Shown here piece after piece: positions 1 through 9,038 of a stretch of 64,000 nucleotides of DNA. Every line of letters begins with the position of its first letter. The stretch's first letter is position 1. The stretch covers positions 3,257,639 through 3,321,638 of the forward strand of contig NZ_KV917377.1 in NCBI RefSeq assembly GCF_002019705.1, in the 5' to 3' direction. The notes below the pieces were generated by a model. It did no database searches. It worked only from the letters and a program-made list of their open reading frames with translations, and was not told where the DNA came from. The DNA is from Shouchella patagoniensis. Lineage in GTDB: Bacteria; Bacillota; Bacilli; Bacillales; Bacillaceae_D. The translations under genes were made by a program, and so were the position numbers.

Positions 1-1
1 T

Positions 2-3000
2 GGTATCAATCGAGACGTATGGTTAAAAACAAGGGGAACCAATCATATCGTTACAGACGGCATCTACATCACCACAGACAAACAAGAAAACGGATGGCTT
101 GTGGACATTAAAACAGAGCTAAACCTGAATGAAGATGTAAAACTGATACATCGGCTCTTGGACCAAGACGATCAAGAAATTTCTCTTACTGCTGAAATGA
201 TTTACGCAGGCGGCTCTTCTGTGCGAATGAACCATCAAACTATGTTTATTAAATCACCGAAACGATGGGATATCGAGAGTCCGAATCTTTATTCTCTTCA
301 TACAGAATTAATAGGTGTGAAGCCGCCAGAGAAAATGGAATCGATCGTCCAACGTATTGGCTTTCGAACAATCAAGCTTGATCCGAAAGAGGGATTTTTC
401 TTAAATGAAAGAAAGTTGAAATTAAATGGAACATGTGAACACCACGATTTAGGTGCTTTAGGAGCTGCTTTTAATCGAACGGCTCAAAAAAGAAGATTTA
501 ATTTGTTAAAAGAGATGGGTGTAAATGCAATTCGAACAGCTCATAACATGCCGGCAAAAGAATGGATGGACTTAGCGGATGAAATGGGTCTTCTTATTGT
601 AACGGAAGCTTTTGATATGTGGGAAAGATCAAAAACAACATATGATTATGGACGGTTCTTTAATGAATGGGCTCTAGCCGATATAAAGAGCTGGGTTAAA
701 CGTGATCGAAATCATCCTAGTCTACTTATGTGGAGCATAGGCAATGAAATTTACGATACACATGCAAGTGAAAGAGGGCAAGAAATAACGAAAATGCTCA
801 TGAATGAAGTGAAAAAATACGATCCAAACGAAAATGGAAAAGTAACGATTGGCTCAAACTATATGCCCTGGGAAAACGCACAAGCATGTGCGGAAATCGT
901 GGGAGTCGTAGGTTATAATTACGGGGACAAGTATTACCACAAGCATCACCAACTCCATCCAGATTGGATCATTTATGGAAGTGAGACGGCAGCGATTGTA
1001 CAGAGTCGAGGTATCTATCATTTTCCATTTGAAAAGCCAATTTTGGCCGACGACGATGAACAATGTTCGGCGCTTGGAAACAGTTCAACAAGTTGGGGTG
1101 CTAAATCGGTAGAGGCTTGTCTTATTGCTGAACGAGATGCCCCCTTTTCGCTTGGACAATTTATTTGGAGCGGTTTTGATTATATCGGTGAGCCAACACC
1201 GTACCATACAAAAAACGCCTACTTCGGTCAGCTCGATACAGCTACGTTTAAAAAAGATTCCTATTATATGTATCAAGCAGCATGGACCGATGTTCAAAAA
1301 AGACCAATGGTTCATCTTTTTCCGTTTTGGGACTTTAATGAAGGGCAGCTTATTGATGTAAGAGTTTGCTCCAATGCCTCACAAGTTGAAGTGCTGCTGA
1401 ATGGCCAGTCACAAGGCCTGCAACTGTTGGATCATAAACACGGGACAAAACTTATCGGACACTGGAAAATTCCATATCAATCTGGAGAATTAAAAGCAAT
1501 TGCTTATGACGATGAAGGTCAGATTATCGCAACGGATGTGACTCGATCGTTTGGCGATGCACAAAGCATTCGTTTAAAAGCAGATAAAGCAAGTCTTGTA
1601 GCTAATGGTGAGGACTTAATCTTTGTTGAAATTAGTGTGGAAGATCAGTGGGGCAACCTAGTTGAAAACGGGACCAACCGAGTGACTGTCCATATCACAG
1701 GAGCAGGACGCTTAGTTGGTTTAGATAATGGCGATAGCACGGATTATGATCAATACAAAGGTGTTAGTCGTCGCCTATTTAGTGGCAAGTTAATGGCAAT
1801 TGTAGCGGCAACACTTGAAGCGGGAGAGATCCAATGTGACGTTTTCTCCGAAGGACTTACGAGTGCACAGATTCAATTTCAGGCAGTGCGTAGCCAGAAT
1901 GCGGTCGTAGGAATTTCTGCATCAACAAAAAATAGGGAAAGAGCGATTGAAACTGGTACAATGAAAGAAACCCCTCTTCGCAAAATTGCGCTTTCTAGTC
2001 ACTCTGGACAACGTTTTGATGCGACCAACAACAGAAAGGTTGTTCAAGTGCAATTATTTCCAGAAACAACTTCGTATCGAGAAATTGAATGGAGTGTGGT
2101 AAACGATGTGGGGATTGAATCAACTATTGCAAAAGTAGAAGCGCGAGGACAAGAGGCAATCGTTACGGCAGTTGGTGACGGTCATTTTAGATTGCGTTGT
2201 ACGAGTAAAAATGGAACAAACAAAATCAAACTGATTTCTGAATTAGAGTTTTCTGCACAAGGGTTAGGAATGGCATATAAAGACCCATACGAATTTATTT
2301 CAGCAGGCTTGTATGATTTTAGCAATGGTGAAGTAAGCAATGGAAATGAGAGAGGTGTCGCGACAAGCCGTGATGGAGAGACGCAAGTTGGATTCTCATC
2401 AATTGATTTTGGTCGCAATGGTTCAGATACAATTACAATCCCGATTTTTGCTTTATCAAGTGATCTTTACACACTGCAAATATGGGAAGGCATCCCTGGT
2501 GAAGCAGGCAGCGAGCTACTAGGAGATTTTACGTACCAAAAAGAATCAAAATGGAATGTTTATCAAGAAGAAACATATCGCTTATCAAAAAAGCTACGTG
2601 GTGTGACCTCGATTTGTTTTGTTGTAAATCAAAAAATTCATATAAAGGGTTTTTTGTTTCAACAGAAAAATCGGGCTAATGAAGTGAACTTTGTTAATGA
2701 ATGCGATCACATTTATGGTGATTCGTTTACTAAGACAGACGAGGCAATCGAACATATTGGCAATAATGTATCGATTGAGTTCACTAACTTGGATTTCACT
2801 CACGCGGGAGCAACGAAGTTATTTATTAACGGATATTCACCAATTGATAAGAATGCCATTCACATCCATATTGAAAACGAGCAATGTCAAAGCAAGCAAA
2901 TGGTGGAATTTGATAAGTCTGACGGTTATGAAGAGCGTGCCTTTGATTTAGAAAAGATCCGGGGACTACAAAATGTGACGTTTGTTTTTTTACCTGGAAG

Positions 3001-3034
3001 TCATTTTCATTTTAAATCGTTTCGATTTGCCTAA
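2..3034 (+). CDS. GH2 family beta-galactosidase-like glycosidase (5' partial)
   Basis: The reading frame is open from base 2, so the gene starts outside the window; the first Met codon at 101 is internal. The first visible residues (GGINRDVWL) match the end of the GH2 sugar-binding domain. A TIM-barrel follows, with the acid/base Glu in WSIGNEIYD (codon 746-748) and the likely nucleophile Glu in YGSETAA (983-985). After the barrel come Ig-like domains, including an invasin-like one around bases 1570-1870, and two beta-rich C-terminal segments that may bind carbohydrate. The family hydrolyses terminal beta-galactosides and related linkages. With the downstream rhamnosidase and sugar importer it suggests use of a galactose- and rhamnose-containing glycan. 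The exact substrate is not readable from sequence. Confidence 0.85.
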   Translation, partial: GINRDVWLKTRGTNHIVTDGIYITTDKQENGWLVDIKTELNLNEDVKLIHRLLDQDDQEISLTAEMIYAGGSSVRMNHQTMFIKSPKRWDIESPNLYSLHTELIGVKPPEKMESIVQRIGFRTIKLDPKEGFFLNERKLKLNGTCEHHDLGALGAAFNRTAQKRRFNLLKEMGVNAIRTAHNMPAKEWMDLADEMGLLIVTEAFDMWERSKTTYDYGRFFNEWALADIKSWVKRDRNHPSLLMWSIGNEIYDTHASERGQEITKMLMNEVKKYDPNENGKVTIGSNYMPWENAQACAEIVGVVGYNYGDKYYHKHHQLHPDWIIYGSETAAIVQSRGIYHFPFEKPILADDDEQCSALGNSSTSWGAKSVEACLIAERDAPFSLGQFIWSGFDYIGEPTPYHTKNAYFGQLDTATFKKDSYYMYQAAWTDVQKRPMVHLFPFWDFNEGQLIDVRVCSNASQVEVLLNGQSQGLQLLDHKHGTKLIGHWKIPYQSGELKAIAYDDEGQIIATDVTRSFGDAQSIRLKADKASLVANGEDLIFVEISVEDQWGNLVENGTNRVTVHITGAGRLVGLDNGDSTDYDQYKGVSRRLFSGKLMAIVAATLEAGEIQCDVFSEGLTSAQIQFQAVRSQNAVVGISASTKNRERAIETGTMKETPLRKIALSSHSGQRFDATNNRKVVQVQLFPETTSYREIEWSVVNDVGIESTIAKVEARGQEAIVTAVGDGHFRLRCTSKNGTNKIKLISELEFSAQGLGMAYKDPYEFISAGLYDFSNGEVSNGNERGVATSRDGETQVGFSSIDFGRNGSDTITIPIFALSSDLYTLQIWEGIPGEAGSELLGDFTYQKESKWNVYQEETYRLSKKLRGVTSICFVVNQKIHIKGFLFQQKNRANEVNFVNECDHIYGDSFTKTDEAIEHIGNNVSIEFTNLDFTHAGATKLFINGYSPIDKNAIHIHIENEQCQSKQMVEFDKSDGYEERAFDLEKIRGLQNVTFVFLPGSHFHFKSFRFA

Positions 3035-3128
3035 CCTGTGTAGGGGCTTAATGAGCCTGAAGGTGGCAAGTCGGTCAAAGGCCGTTTGACTATCAGAAGT
3101 TCATTAAGAAATGGGGCGTTCGATTATA

Positions 3129-3965
3129 ATGGAAATTCAGGAAGCGTATAAACGTTTTGGACTTACAGAAGAAGCGAGCGATGAAGCGATTGAGAAGCAA
3201 TTTATGTTATGGATTAGAAAGAACAAGGCAGACCCGTCAATTGATCTAGATTCCATCACAATCGCTTACGAAACAATTAAAAATTATCGAGCATACGGAG
3301 CGGATGGACCGAACCATTCTTCTACGTTTAAAGACAAGGTCGGGCATTTTTTCACTTATTACAAATTGCATGTAATAGGCGTTATTGCTCTACTGGCAGT
3401 CCTGATAGGAATTGGCAATACATTATGGAATAATTATCAACAAAGACTGTATTTAGCAAGCCTACCACCTGAAAATGTAGAAATGATGTTTTACGGTTCT
3501 TATTTACATTCAACTTTGTCAGCTGATGAAGATGCAGAACTTATGTTGGAAGCAAATATTATTGAGATGATGCCTTCATGGGAACGGGTTATTACGACGA
3601 TTCATGCCATAAATGGGGCTGATACAACCGATGTTGGCGCGCAACAAAAAAGCGCAGTTATTCTAGCGACTGAACAACCAGATATGTACATTATGGATCT
3701 TGAGTCATTTGAACGCTATGTGGGCAGTGGTATGTTTGCCCCATTAGATGAAATAAGCGAACAGATTTCAGAAGAACAATGGCATTCTGCCACAGCAGAA
3801 GAAGATACAACAGAATACGTTTACGGTCTCGAAGTGGCAAATAATCCAACCTTTACAGGGGTCACTGTCGACGAGAATTCTACAAAAATAGCAGCAGTCC
3901 GTAGAGACGCAGAAAATAAAGAAAATGCGTTAGAGCTTATACAAGAAATGGCTGCTGGGATGTAA
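3129..3965 (+). CDS. Membrane protein with J-domain-like N-terminus and extracytoplasmic binding-protein-like region
   Basis: I place the start at ATG 3129 rather than the in-frame ATG 3111, because GGGG at 3113-3116 gives it a ribosome site. The first 60 or so residues look like a short J-domain-like helical unit (EAYKRFGLTEEASDEAI...) without the HPD motif. One transmembrane segment follows (HVIGVIALLAVLIGIGNTLW). The remaining 170 residues should lie outside the cell and contain a stretch (DMYIMDLESFERYVGSGMF) reminiscent of extracellular solute-binding proteins. The gene sits 95 bp after the GH2 gene, in the same direction, so it may belong to the glycan locus. The function is unknown; a sensing or chaperoning role in uptake would be speculation. 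Confidence 0.7.
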   Translation: MEIQEAYKRFGLTEEASDEAIEKQFMLWIRKNKADPSIDLDSITIAYETIKNYRAYGADGPNHSSTFKDKVGHFFTYYKLHVIGVIALLAVLIGIGNTLWNNYQQRLYLASLPPENVEMMFYGSYLHSTLSADEDAELMLEANIIEMMPSWERVITTIHAINGADTTDVGAQQKSAVILATEQPDMYIMDLESFERYVGSGMFAPLDEISEQISEEQWHSATAEEDTTEYVYGLEVANNPTFTGVTVDENSTKIAAVRRDAENKENALELIQEMAAGM

Positions 3966-4022
3966 GGTTTCTGGTTGATAGAATGGTTTTTTGCCCCTGA
4001 AAGTCGTAAGCGTGCCGAGTAT

Positions 4023-4063
4023 AGTAAAGAAGGAAGCAGCTCGCAGCTGTTTCCTTCTTTACT
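4023..4063. terminator. Bidirectional terminator between convergent genes
   Basis: A 19-bp stem with one G-T pair (AGTAAAGAAGGAAGCAGCT against its complement) closes on a 3-nt CGC loop. Its A/T-rich flanks can act as U-tracts on either strand. It lies between the stops of the membrane protein and the convergent nuclease-fold gene. Confidence 0.85.
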
Positions 4064-4069
4064 GTACGT

Positions 4070-4975
4070 TTATTCCGCGTTTTCCCCAAGTTCTAATTCA
4101 ACGATGACAGGGTAATGATCACTCGGGTATTGACCATTATTACGATAATCGTTAATTTCAATGGAAGTAGCTTGAATGTTTCTTGTTAGAACCCAATCGA
4201 TTTTATTGTCTGCACCTCCCCCTGTAGGGTCATTAAAGTTGTTAAAGGTTCCGAGGTCTTCATTCATTGTCGTTTCAGCATAGTCCCACGGATCTTGGAA
4301 CATGTTTTCTGCTGTTAAGGTTTCATATGGTTCACTACCAATTGGGGCATTAAAATCACCCGTTAAAATCATTGGAAGATTCTCGTCGTAATCAGTAATC
4401 TTTGATGCAATGAGGTTTGCGCTTTGTCGCTGTGCTTCTGCTGATTGGTGGTCGAAATGTGTATTTACAAAATAGAATTGCTCATCCGTATCTTCTTCTT
4501 GGAACTTAGCCCATGTTACCATTCTGGGAATAGAATTACCCCATGATGTCGAACCGACTACGTCCGGTGTATCCGAAAGCCAATAATGACCAGATTCTAC
4601 TGGTGTAAATCGGTCAGACTTATAATAAATTGCCATGAATTCGCCGGAGGTTCCACCTTCACGTCCTAATCCAATCCAGTCGTAGTCTGTTAAATCATTA
4701 TCAAGCTCAGTAACTTGGTAATGGTGTACTTCTTGTGTGCCAATTATATCCGCATCCTCAGACTCTAGAAAAGACTGAATAGTTGGCCGACGTTCTGTCC
4801 AACTGTGTGGAGATGGATCGTTTGCGTTTCCATTTCTTAAATTAAAAGACATGACTTTCAGCTGATTTTCCTCCTCGCTGAGTGTAATTGCGTGGGTATC
4901 ACTCGTACCACTAACTACATGTGATCCGAAAAAGAAGACAGAAAATAGAGTAAGTGTTCTCAATGGTTTTTTCAT
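4070..4975 (-). CDS. Secreted endonuclease/exonuclease/phosphatase-fold protein
   Basis: The 301-residue product starts with a signal peptide (Lys-rich start, LTLFSVFFFGSHVVSG, Ala near 29). It carries the family signature blocks in order: MSFNLRNGN, the metal-binding Glu in IIGTQEV, VNTHFDH, LTGDFNAP, KIDWVL and the terminal catalytic SDHYPV. This fold cleaves phosphodiesters of nucleic acids, inositol phosphates or lipid head groups with Mg2+. Many secreted Bacillus members are annotated only by fold. It is convergent with the preceding gene and divergent from the histidine kinase, so it forms its own unit. A scavenging role for phosphate or nucleic acids is plausible but not shown. Confidence 0.85.
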   Translation of the reverse strand: MKKPLRTLTLFSVFFFGSHVVSGTSDTHAITLSEEENQLKVMSFNLRNGNANDPSPHSWTERRPTIQSFLESEDADIIGTQEVHHYQVTELDNDLTDYDWIGLGREGGTSGEFMAIYYKSDRFTPVESGHYWLSDTPDVVGSTSWGNSIPRMVTWAKFQEEDTDEQFYFVNTHFDHQSAEAQRQSANLIASKITDYDENLPMILTGDFNAPIGSEPYETLTAENMFQDPWDYAETTMNEDLGTFNNFNDPTGGGADNKIDWVLTRNIQATSIEINDYRNNGQYPSDHYPVIVELELGENAE

Positions 4976-5149
4976 TGAACCAACCTCCTTTTTATGGAAG
5001 TTACCCTGATTAGAGGCGTTAAAACATGTTTTAAGTTGGGAAAATTAGTTAGAATACTAGATTACATGATTACTAGTTTTTTTGATGACTCTATTGACCT
5101 CCAAACTCCATTAAGGCGTATAATAAGGAATCAAAAGGGGGAACCGGGC

Positions 5150-6862
5150 ATGTTTCAGCGAGTGTATCAATGGTTAGGACTTCGACGGTTTCGACGAAAG
5201 ATTTTAATCGTGTTTTTATTTTTTTCGATCTTGCCAATCTTGTTTATAGGCTTTGTCTCGAAACAATTAGCTGATCGCAGCTTAATTGAAACATATAATG
5301 AGCGAAATGAAGCGCATCTTTTAAATGCTAGTAGATTAATTGATCGTTCACTGGAAGACATTGTTAATATTCAACGGCTCATATTAGCAGACCGTTCTAT
5401 TCGGCAAGAATTGATTCGGAGTAACGAACAGATGACTGAAGGGGCAGGGACGATCGGTGTTGATACATACAGGAACTTGCAGCGGCTTTTATCCAATTAT
5501 TTGATTGACCAACGTTATGTTGACTCAGTCTGTTTATTCGATAATTGGTTTCGTTCCATATGTCACGGTGGGACTGCAGAAAGAGATGCTCAAACATTTC
5601 AAACAGAGAAATGGTATTTAGATGCATTGGATGAACATGGCGGTGAGTTATTATTTTCTGTAAATGTGTTTGGGAATGATCAAGAGACATTTTCGTATGT
5701 AAAATCACTGAGGGATCCAGATGAGTTCCGACTTGATACAATTGGCTTGCTTGTTGTGACGATTGATAAAGCATTACTAGAAGATGTAAACACGAGTGCA
5801 GAAGGTGACTTAATTGTTCAAGCTAACGACCACACGGTCCTCGATACACGAAGTGATCCCGGCATTCAAGAAGGAATCAATGCAAGAGCGCTAGAAGCGC
5901 AGGATTATATATTTAATGAGTATACGAATCCTTTATCAGGATGGACATTGTACTCAGTAATTGATGAGGGAAAGCTGTTGGGGCAATTAAATAATATTGG
6001 TGCGGTGACATTTGGACTTGGAGGCATATTATCCGCTCTCTTAATCATGGCGATGATACCGTTGTCTAGAAAATTAAGTAGACCATTGTCGCAGTTATAT
6101 GATAGCGCTATCAATTTATTTGACAACCCATCTGATGAGCAGAAGAGTGGACTGGATGAGTTGAAAGTAATTGATGGGACATTTCGACGTGTGGCTTCAC
6201 AAAACAAACAACTAAGTGAACGGTTGATGGAAGCAAAACTTAGAGAAAAGGAAGCTGAATTGCGGTTATTGCAGGCACAAATTAATCCGCACTTTTTGTA
6301 TAATACATTGTCATCAATCTATTGGATGGCGCAAATGCAAAAGCAATCAGATATAGCTCAAATGGCAGTCTCTTTATCTGAAAGCTTTAAAATTAGCTTA
6401 AACAACGGTAGAGAACGAATTCCGTTAAAGAAAGAGTTAGAACATATTAAGCACTATATGACCATTCAAAATTTGCGTTTTAAGAACAAATTTCACTATG
6501 TAGAAGAGATCGATGACTCTTTATTAGAGAGAGAAGTCATTAAGCTATTGTTACAGCCAATCATTGAGAATGCAATTGTTCATGGTTTAGAGAAGAAAAT
6601 AGGGACTGGTTGTGTTGTACTTTCAGGTCGGGAAGAAGAAGGCATGCTAGTGTTCCGGATTAAAGATGACGGTGTCGGTATGGAGCAAACTGCAAAAGCA
6701 ATGTCAGGGTTTGGTTTAAATAACGTTCTTGAACGAATTAAGCTATATTATGGAGAAGAGAGTGGACTTGAGATTGTAAGTAAAGTTCAGCAAGGAACGG
6801 TTGTAACGATGCGCTTGGCATTAAAAGAAGGAGGATACAATGCTACGAATAATTATTGTTGA
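5150..6862 (+). CDS. YesM-type sensor histidine kinase
   Basis: I choose ATG 5150, preceded by AAAGGGGGA with 7-nt spacing, over an upstream in-frame start at 4994 that lacks a ribosome site. The 570-residue product has a membrane segment near residues 15-38, an extracytoplasmic sensor region to about 275, a second membrane helix (IGAVTFGLGGILSALLIMAM) and a HAMP-like linker. The His_kinase block is LQAQINPHFLYNTLSS with phospho-acceptor His381, and the ATPase domain shows the N box (IIENAIVHG) and DDGVGM. This family senses extracellular sugars or their binding proteins and phosphorylates the partner AraC-type regulator. The 3' end overlaps the regulator gene by 23 bp, a sign of coupled translation. 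Confidence 0.9.
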   Translation: MFQRVYQWLGLRRFRRKILIVFLFFSILPILFIGFVSKQLADRSLIETYNERNEAHLLNASRLIDRSLEDIVNIQRLILADRSIRQELIRSNEQMTEGAGTIGVDTYRNLQRLLSNYLIDQRYVDSVCLFDNWFRSICHGGTAERDAQTFQTEKWYLDALDEHGGELLFSVNVFGNDQETFSYVKSLRDPDEFRLDTIGLLVVTIDKALLEDVNTSAEGDLIVQANDHTVLDTRSDPGIQEGINARALEAQDYIFNEYTNPLSGWTLYSVIDEGKLLGQLNNIGAVTFGLGGILSALLIMAMIPLSRKLSRPLSQLYDSAINLFDNPSDEQKSGLDELKVIDGTFRRVASQNKQLSERLMEAKLREKEAELRLLQAQINPHFLYNTLSSIYWMAQMQKQSDIAQMAVSLSESFKISLNNGRERIPLKKELEHIKHYMTIQNLRFKNKFHYVEEIDDSLLEREVIKLLLQPIIENAIVHGLEKKIGTGCVVLSGREEEGMLVFRIKDDGVGMEQTAKAMSGFGLNNVLERIKLYYGEESGLEIVSKVQQGTVVTMRLALKEGGYNATNNYC

Positions 6863-7580
6863 TGATGAGCAGCTTATGGTGGATGGTATGGTACAAATGG
6901 TAGATTGGAACTCAAAAGGCGCCAAAGTTGTCGGAACAGCAGGTAATGGCGATGAAGCATTGAAACTTGTCGCATGTGAGAAACCCGACTTAATTTTTAC
7001 AGATATTGAAATGCCGGGGATGAACGGGCTCGATTTTTTAGAGGCAATCAAGCCAATCTCTCCGGAGTCAATGTTGTTTATTTTTAGCGCCCATACTGAT
7101 TTTCAATATGCAAAAAGAGCTTTAAAGCTTGGGGTACTCGATTATTTGGTTAAACCAGTGACCGTAACGATGATCGAAGATGCCTTGGACCGAGCGATGG
7201 TGCAGGAACGTAAGCATGAACGGTTCGCTCAGCAATGGAGTTATGAGAGTTTTTCAAAAACAAATCATGTTGCAATTAAAAAAGCATTAACGTTTATTGC
7301 AGAATACTATGGTAAGGACATCACTATTGATTATGTAGCAGAACATATTGGTATGAATGCCTCTTATTTTAGCACGTTGTTTAAAAAAGAAATTGGCTTA
7401 TCGTATATAAAATATTTGACGAAGTACCGAATGGAGACGGCAAGACGATTGCTTCTAATGGGTGAGAAGGTGATAGATGTAAGTGAGAAAGTAGGCTATC
7501 AATCGTATCGTCATTTCTCCGAGACATTCAAGAAACAGTATCAAATGCTGCCAAGTGAAATGAAAACAAGAGGCGAGTAG
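6840..7580 (+). CDS. YesN-type response regulator with AraC DNA-binding domain
   Basis: The 246-residue protein has a receiver domain (acidic Asp8/Asp9, phospho-acceptor Asp55 in FTDIEMPG, KP near residue 104) and a C-terminal AraC helix-turn-helix pair (DYVAEHIGMNASYFSTLFKK and ...VGYQSYRHFSETFKKQY). The linker between them is very short compared with the usual YesN-like proteins of more than 350 residues. The start has a strong ribosome site (GAAGGAGG, 6830-6836) inside the kinase gene. With the kinase it should control the sugar ABC importer and rhamnosidase immediately downstream. A hairpin terminator follows the stop. Confidence 0.9.
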   Translation: MLRIIIVDDEQLMVDGMVQMVDWNSKGAKVVGTAGNGDEALKLVACEKPDLIFTDIEMPGMNGLDFLEAIKPISPESMLFIFSAHTDFQYAKRALKLGVLDYLVKPVTVTMIEDALDRAMVQERKHERFAQQWSYESFSKTNHVAIKKALTFIAEYYGKDITIDYVAEHIGMNASYFSTLFKKEIGLSYIKYLTKYRMETARRLLLMGEKVIDVSEKVGYQSYRHFSETFKKQYQMLPSEMKTRGE

Positions 7581-7609
7581 AAAGCAAGCGAATGACGCTT
7601 GCTTTTTTT
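7581..7609 (+). terminator. Rho-independent terminator after the response regulator
   Basis: A 10-bp stem (AAAGCAAGCG, 5-nt loop, CGCTTGCTTT) is followed directly by a T-run. It separates the two-component unit from the importer operon, so the latter needs its own promoter. Confidence 0.9.
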
Positions 7610-7640
7610 CTACCTAAAAAATTCGGACATAAACTAATTT

Positions 7641-7654
7641 TTGAAGCGCTTACA
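7641..7654 (+). promoter_or_regulatory. Candidate cre (CcpA) site upstream of the sugar importer
   Basis: TTGAAGCGCTTACA differs from the Bacillus cre consensus TGNAARCGNWWWCA at one position (T for G at position 2). It sits 47 bp before the start of the binding-protein gene. It would put the importer and rhamnosidase under carbon catabolite control. This is a by-eye match only. Confidence 0.5.
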
Positions 7655-7700
7655 TTAGGAGGGACTACGTATTAAACTGATAAAAAAGGAGGGGACAAAG

Positions 7701-8981
7701 ATGAGAAAAATGAATTTTCCACTTGTTTTGCTTTCTTCAATGGTATTCATCGCTGGCTGTTCTTCAAGTTCCGATGGAGATACGCAAGGTGGCAGCGAAG
7801 AGCGTGAGATCAATTACTTATCGAATCGGACAGCAAACCAAGGGCAACCACGAATCGTATTACCCATTATGGAACAGTACCAAGAAGAGAATCCCGATGT
7901 TTCTTTGAACTTAGAAACGATTGAACAATCGGATATTGTTCAGCGCATCCAACTATTAACTGCTAGTAATGCGCTGCCAGATATGTTTGTTTATGAATCG
8001 GCTCAATTAAATGACTTAATTGCGGGCGAATACATAGTGAATATCGAGAATGCGTTTGAAGAAGCGGATATGCTCGATACCGTGCGTCCAGCTGCGATTG
8101 ATTTAATGCAGCAACTCAGTGGCACTGGAGAAATGTATGCGGTACCAATGGAATTAAATATTGAAGGGTTTTGGTATAACAAAGAGATCTTTGAATCATT
8201 AGGACTTGAAGAACCTCAAACATGGGATGAAATGATGGAAATTAGCGATGTGCTTTTGGAAAATGAGATTCAGCCGTTTGCCTTGGCTGGTCAAGATCGA
8301 TGGCCAATTACCCGGCTGATTAATGCTTTTGCGGTGCGCTATTACGGAGTGGATGCGATGCAACGTGTAGCAGACGGGAATTTATCAATTACAGATTCTG
8401 GTTTTATTACAGCAGCACAAACGATCCAGGAAATGAATGATAACGGCTATTTTGGTCAAGGGGTTAATGCAATGGATTATGATGCGGCAACTGGTTCTTT
8501 TTTAACTGGTCAGTCCGCGATGTATTATATGGGAAGCTGGGCACTTGGAGAGATGAATGATGAAAATCAAAATCATATTGGTGGACCCGAAAACATCGGT
8601 TTCTTTAATGTCCCCTTGGTTGAAGGGGGAGAAGGAACGCTTGAGGACTACATGATGAATGCTGGTTTAATAACCGTTTTTTCTCAAGCTGGATTTGATG
8701 AATCCACACGGGATTGGTTCGAATATTTGTATACTCATTACGCAGATCATGCGATGAGTGAACATGGAATGGTTTCTGGACTTGCGACAAGTGTGGAACC
8801 AGAAGAAGATGATCCGTTGACTCAACTTGTACTTGATGAACTTGAACAAGCAGAAAGTAGTGCACTTTGGTTTGAAGCAACTTTTAACGCGCGAAAACAA
8901 GAACTTGCCGAAACAAACGCACAACAACTGATTGGAGGATCCATGACACCTGAAGAGTTCATGGGCGCACTGGAGGATTAA
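7701..8981 (+). CDS. Sugar ABC transporter substrate-binding lipoprotein
   Basis: The 426-residue product begins with a lipoprotein signal peptide ending in the lipobox FIAGC (Cys20), so it should be anchored outside the membrane. The mature part has the layout of family 1 carbohydrate-binding proteins (PDMFVYESAQLNDLIAGEYI, FWYNKEIFESLGLEEPQTWDEM, a C-terminal helical lobe). It captures oligosaccharide for the two permeases downstream. The ribosome site AAAAAAGGAGGGG lies just before ATG 7701. A stable hairpin separates it from the first permease gene. Binding-protein genes in such operons are often expressed above the permeases. Confidence 0.92.
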   Translation: MRKMNFPLVLLSSMVFIAGCSSSSDGDTQGGSEEREINYLSNRTANQGQPRIVLPIMEQYQEENPDVSLNLETIEQSDIVQRIQLLTASNALPDMFVYESAQLNDLIAGEYIVNIENAFEEADMLDTVRPAAIDLMQQLSGTGEMYAVPMELNIEGFWYNKEIFESLGLEEPQTWDEMMEISDVLLENEIQPFALAGQDRWPITRLINAFAVRYYGVDAMQRVADGNLSITDSGFITAAQTIQEMNDNGYFGQGVNAMDYDAATGSFLTGQSAMYYMGSWALGEMNDENQNHIGGPENIGFFNVPLVEGGEGTLEDYMMNAGLITVFSQAGFDESTRDWFEYLYTHYADHAMSEHGMVSGLATSVEPEEDDPLTQLVLDELEQAESSALWFEATFNARKQELAETNAQQLIGGSMTPEEFMGALED

Positions 8982-8991
8982 TGGATTAAAA

Positions 8992-9021
8992 AAAGGGTTA
9001 AGCATATATGCTTAACCCTTT
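8992..9021 (+). terminator. Intercistronic hairpin between binding protein and permease genes
   Basis: The 30-bp sequence is a perfect palindrome (AAAGGGTTAAGCAT and its complement, central TATA). It has no following T-run and stops just before the ribosome site of the permease gene (GAAAGGAGG). It probably attenuates readthrough or protects the 3' end of the binding-protein message rather than ending transcription fully. Confidence 0.75.
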
Positions 9022-9038
9022 GAAAGGAGGAACCGAGT

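Noticed and set aside
1085..1361. Overlapping short frames on both strands inside the GH2 gene
   Set aside because: They lie fully within a gene with clear family motifs, have no ribosome site and no recognisable domain.
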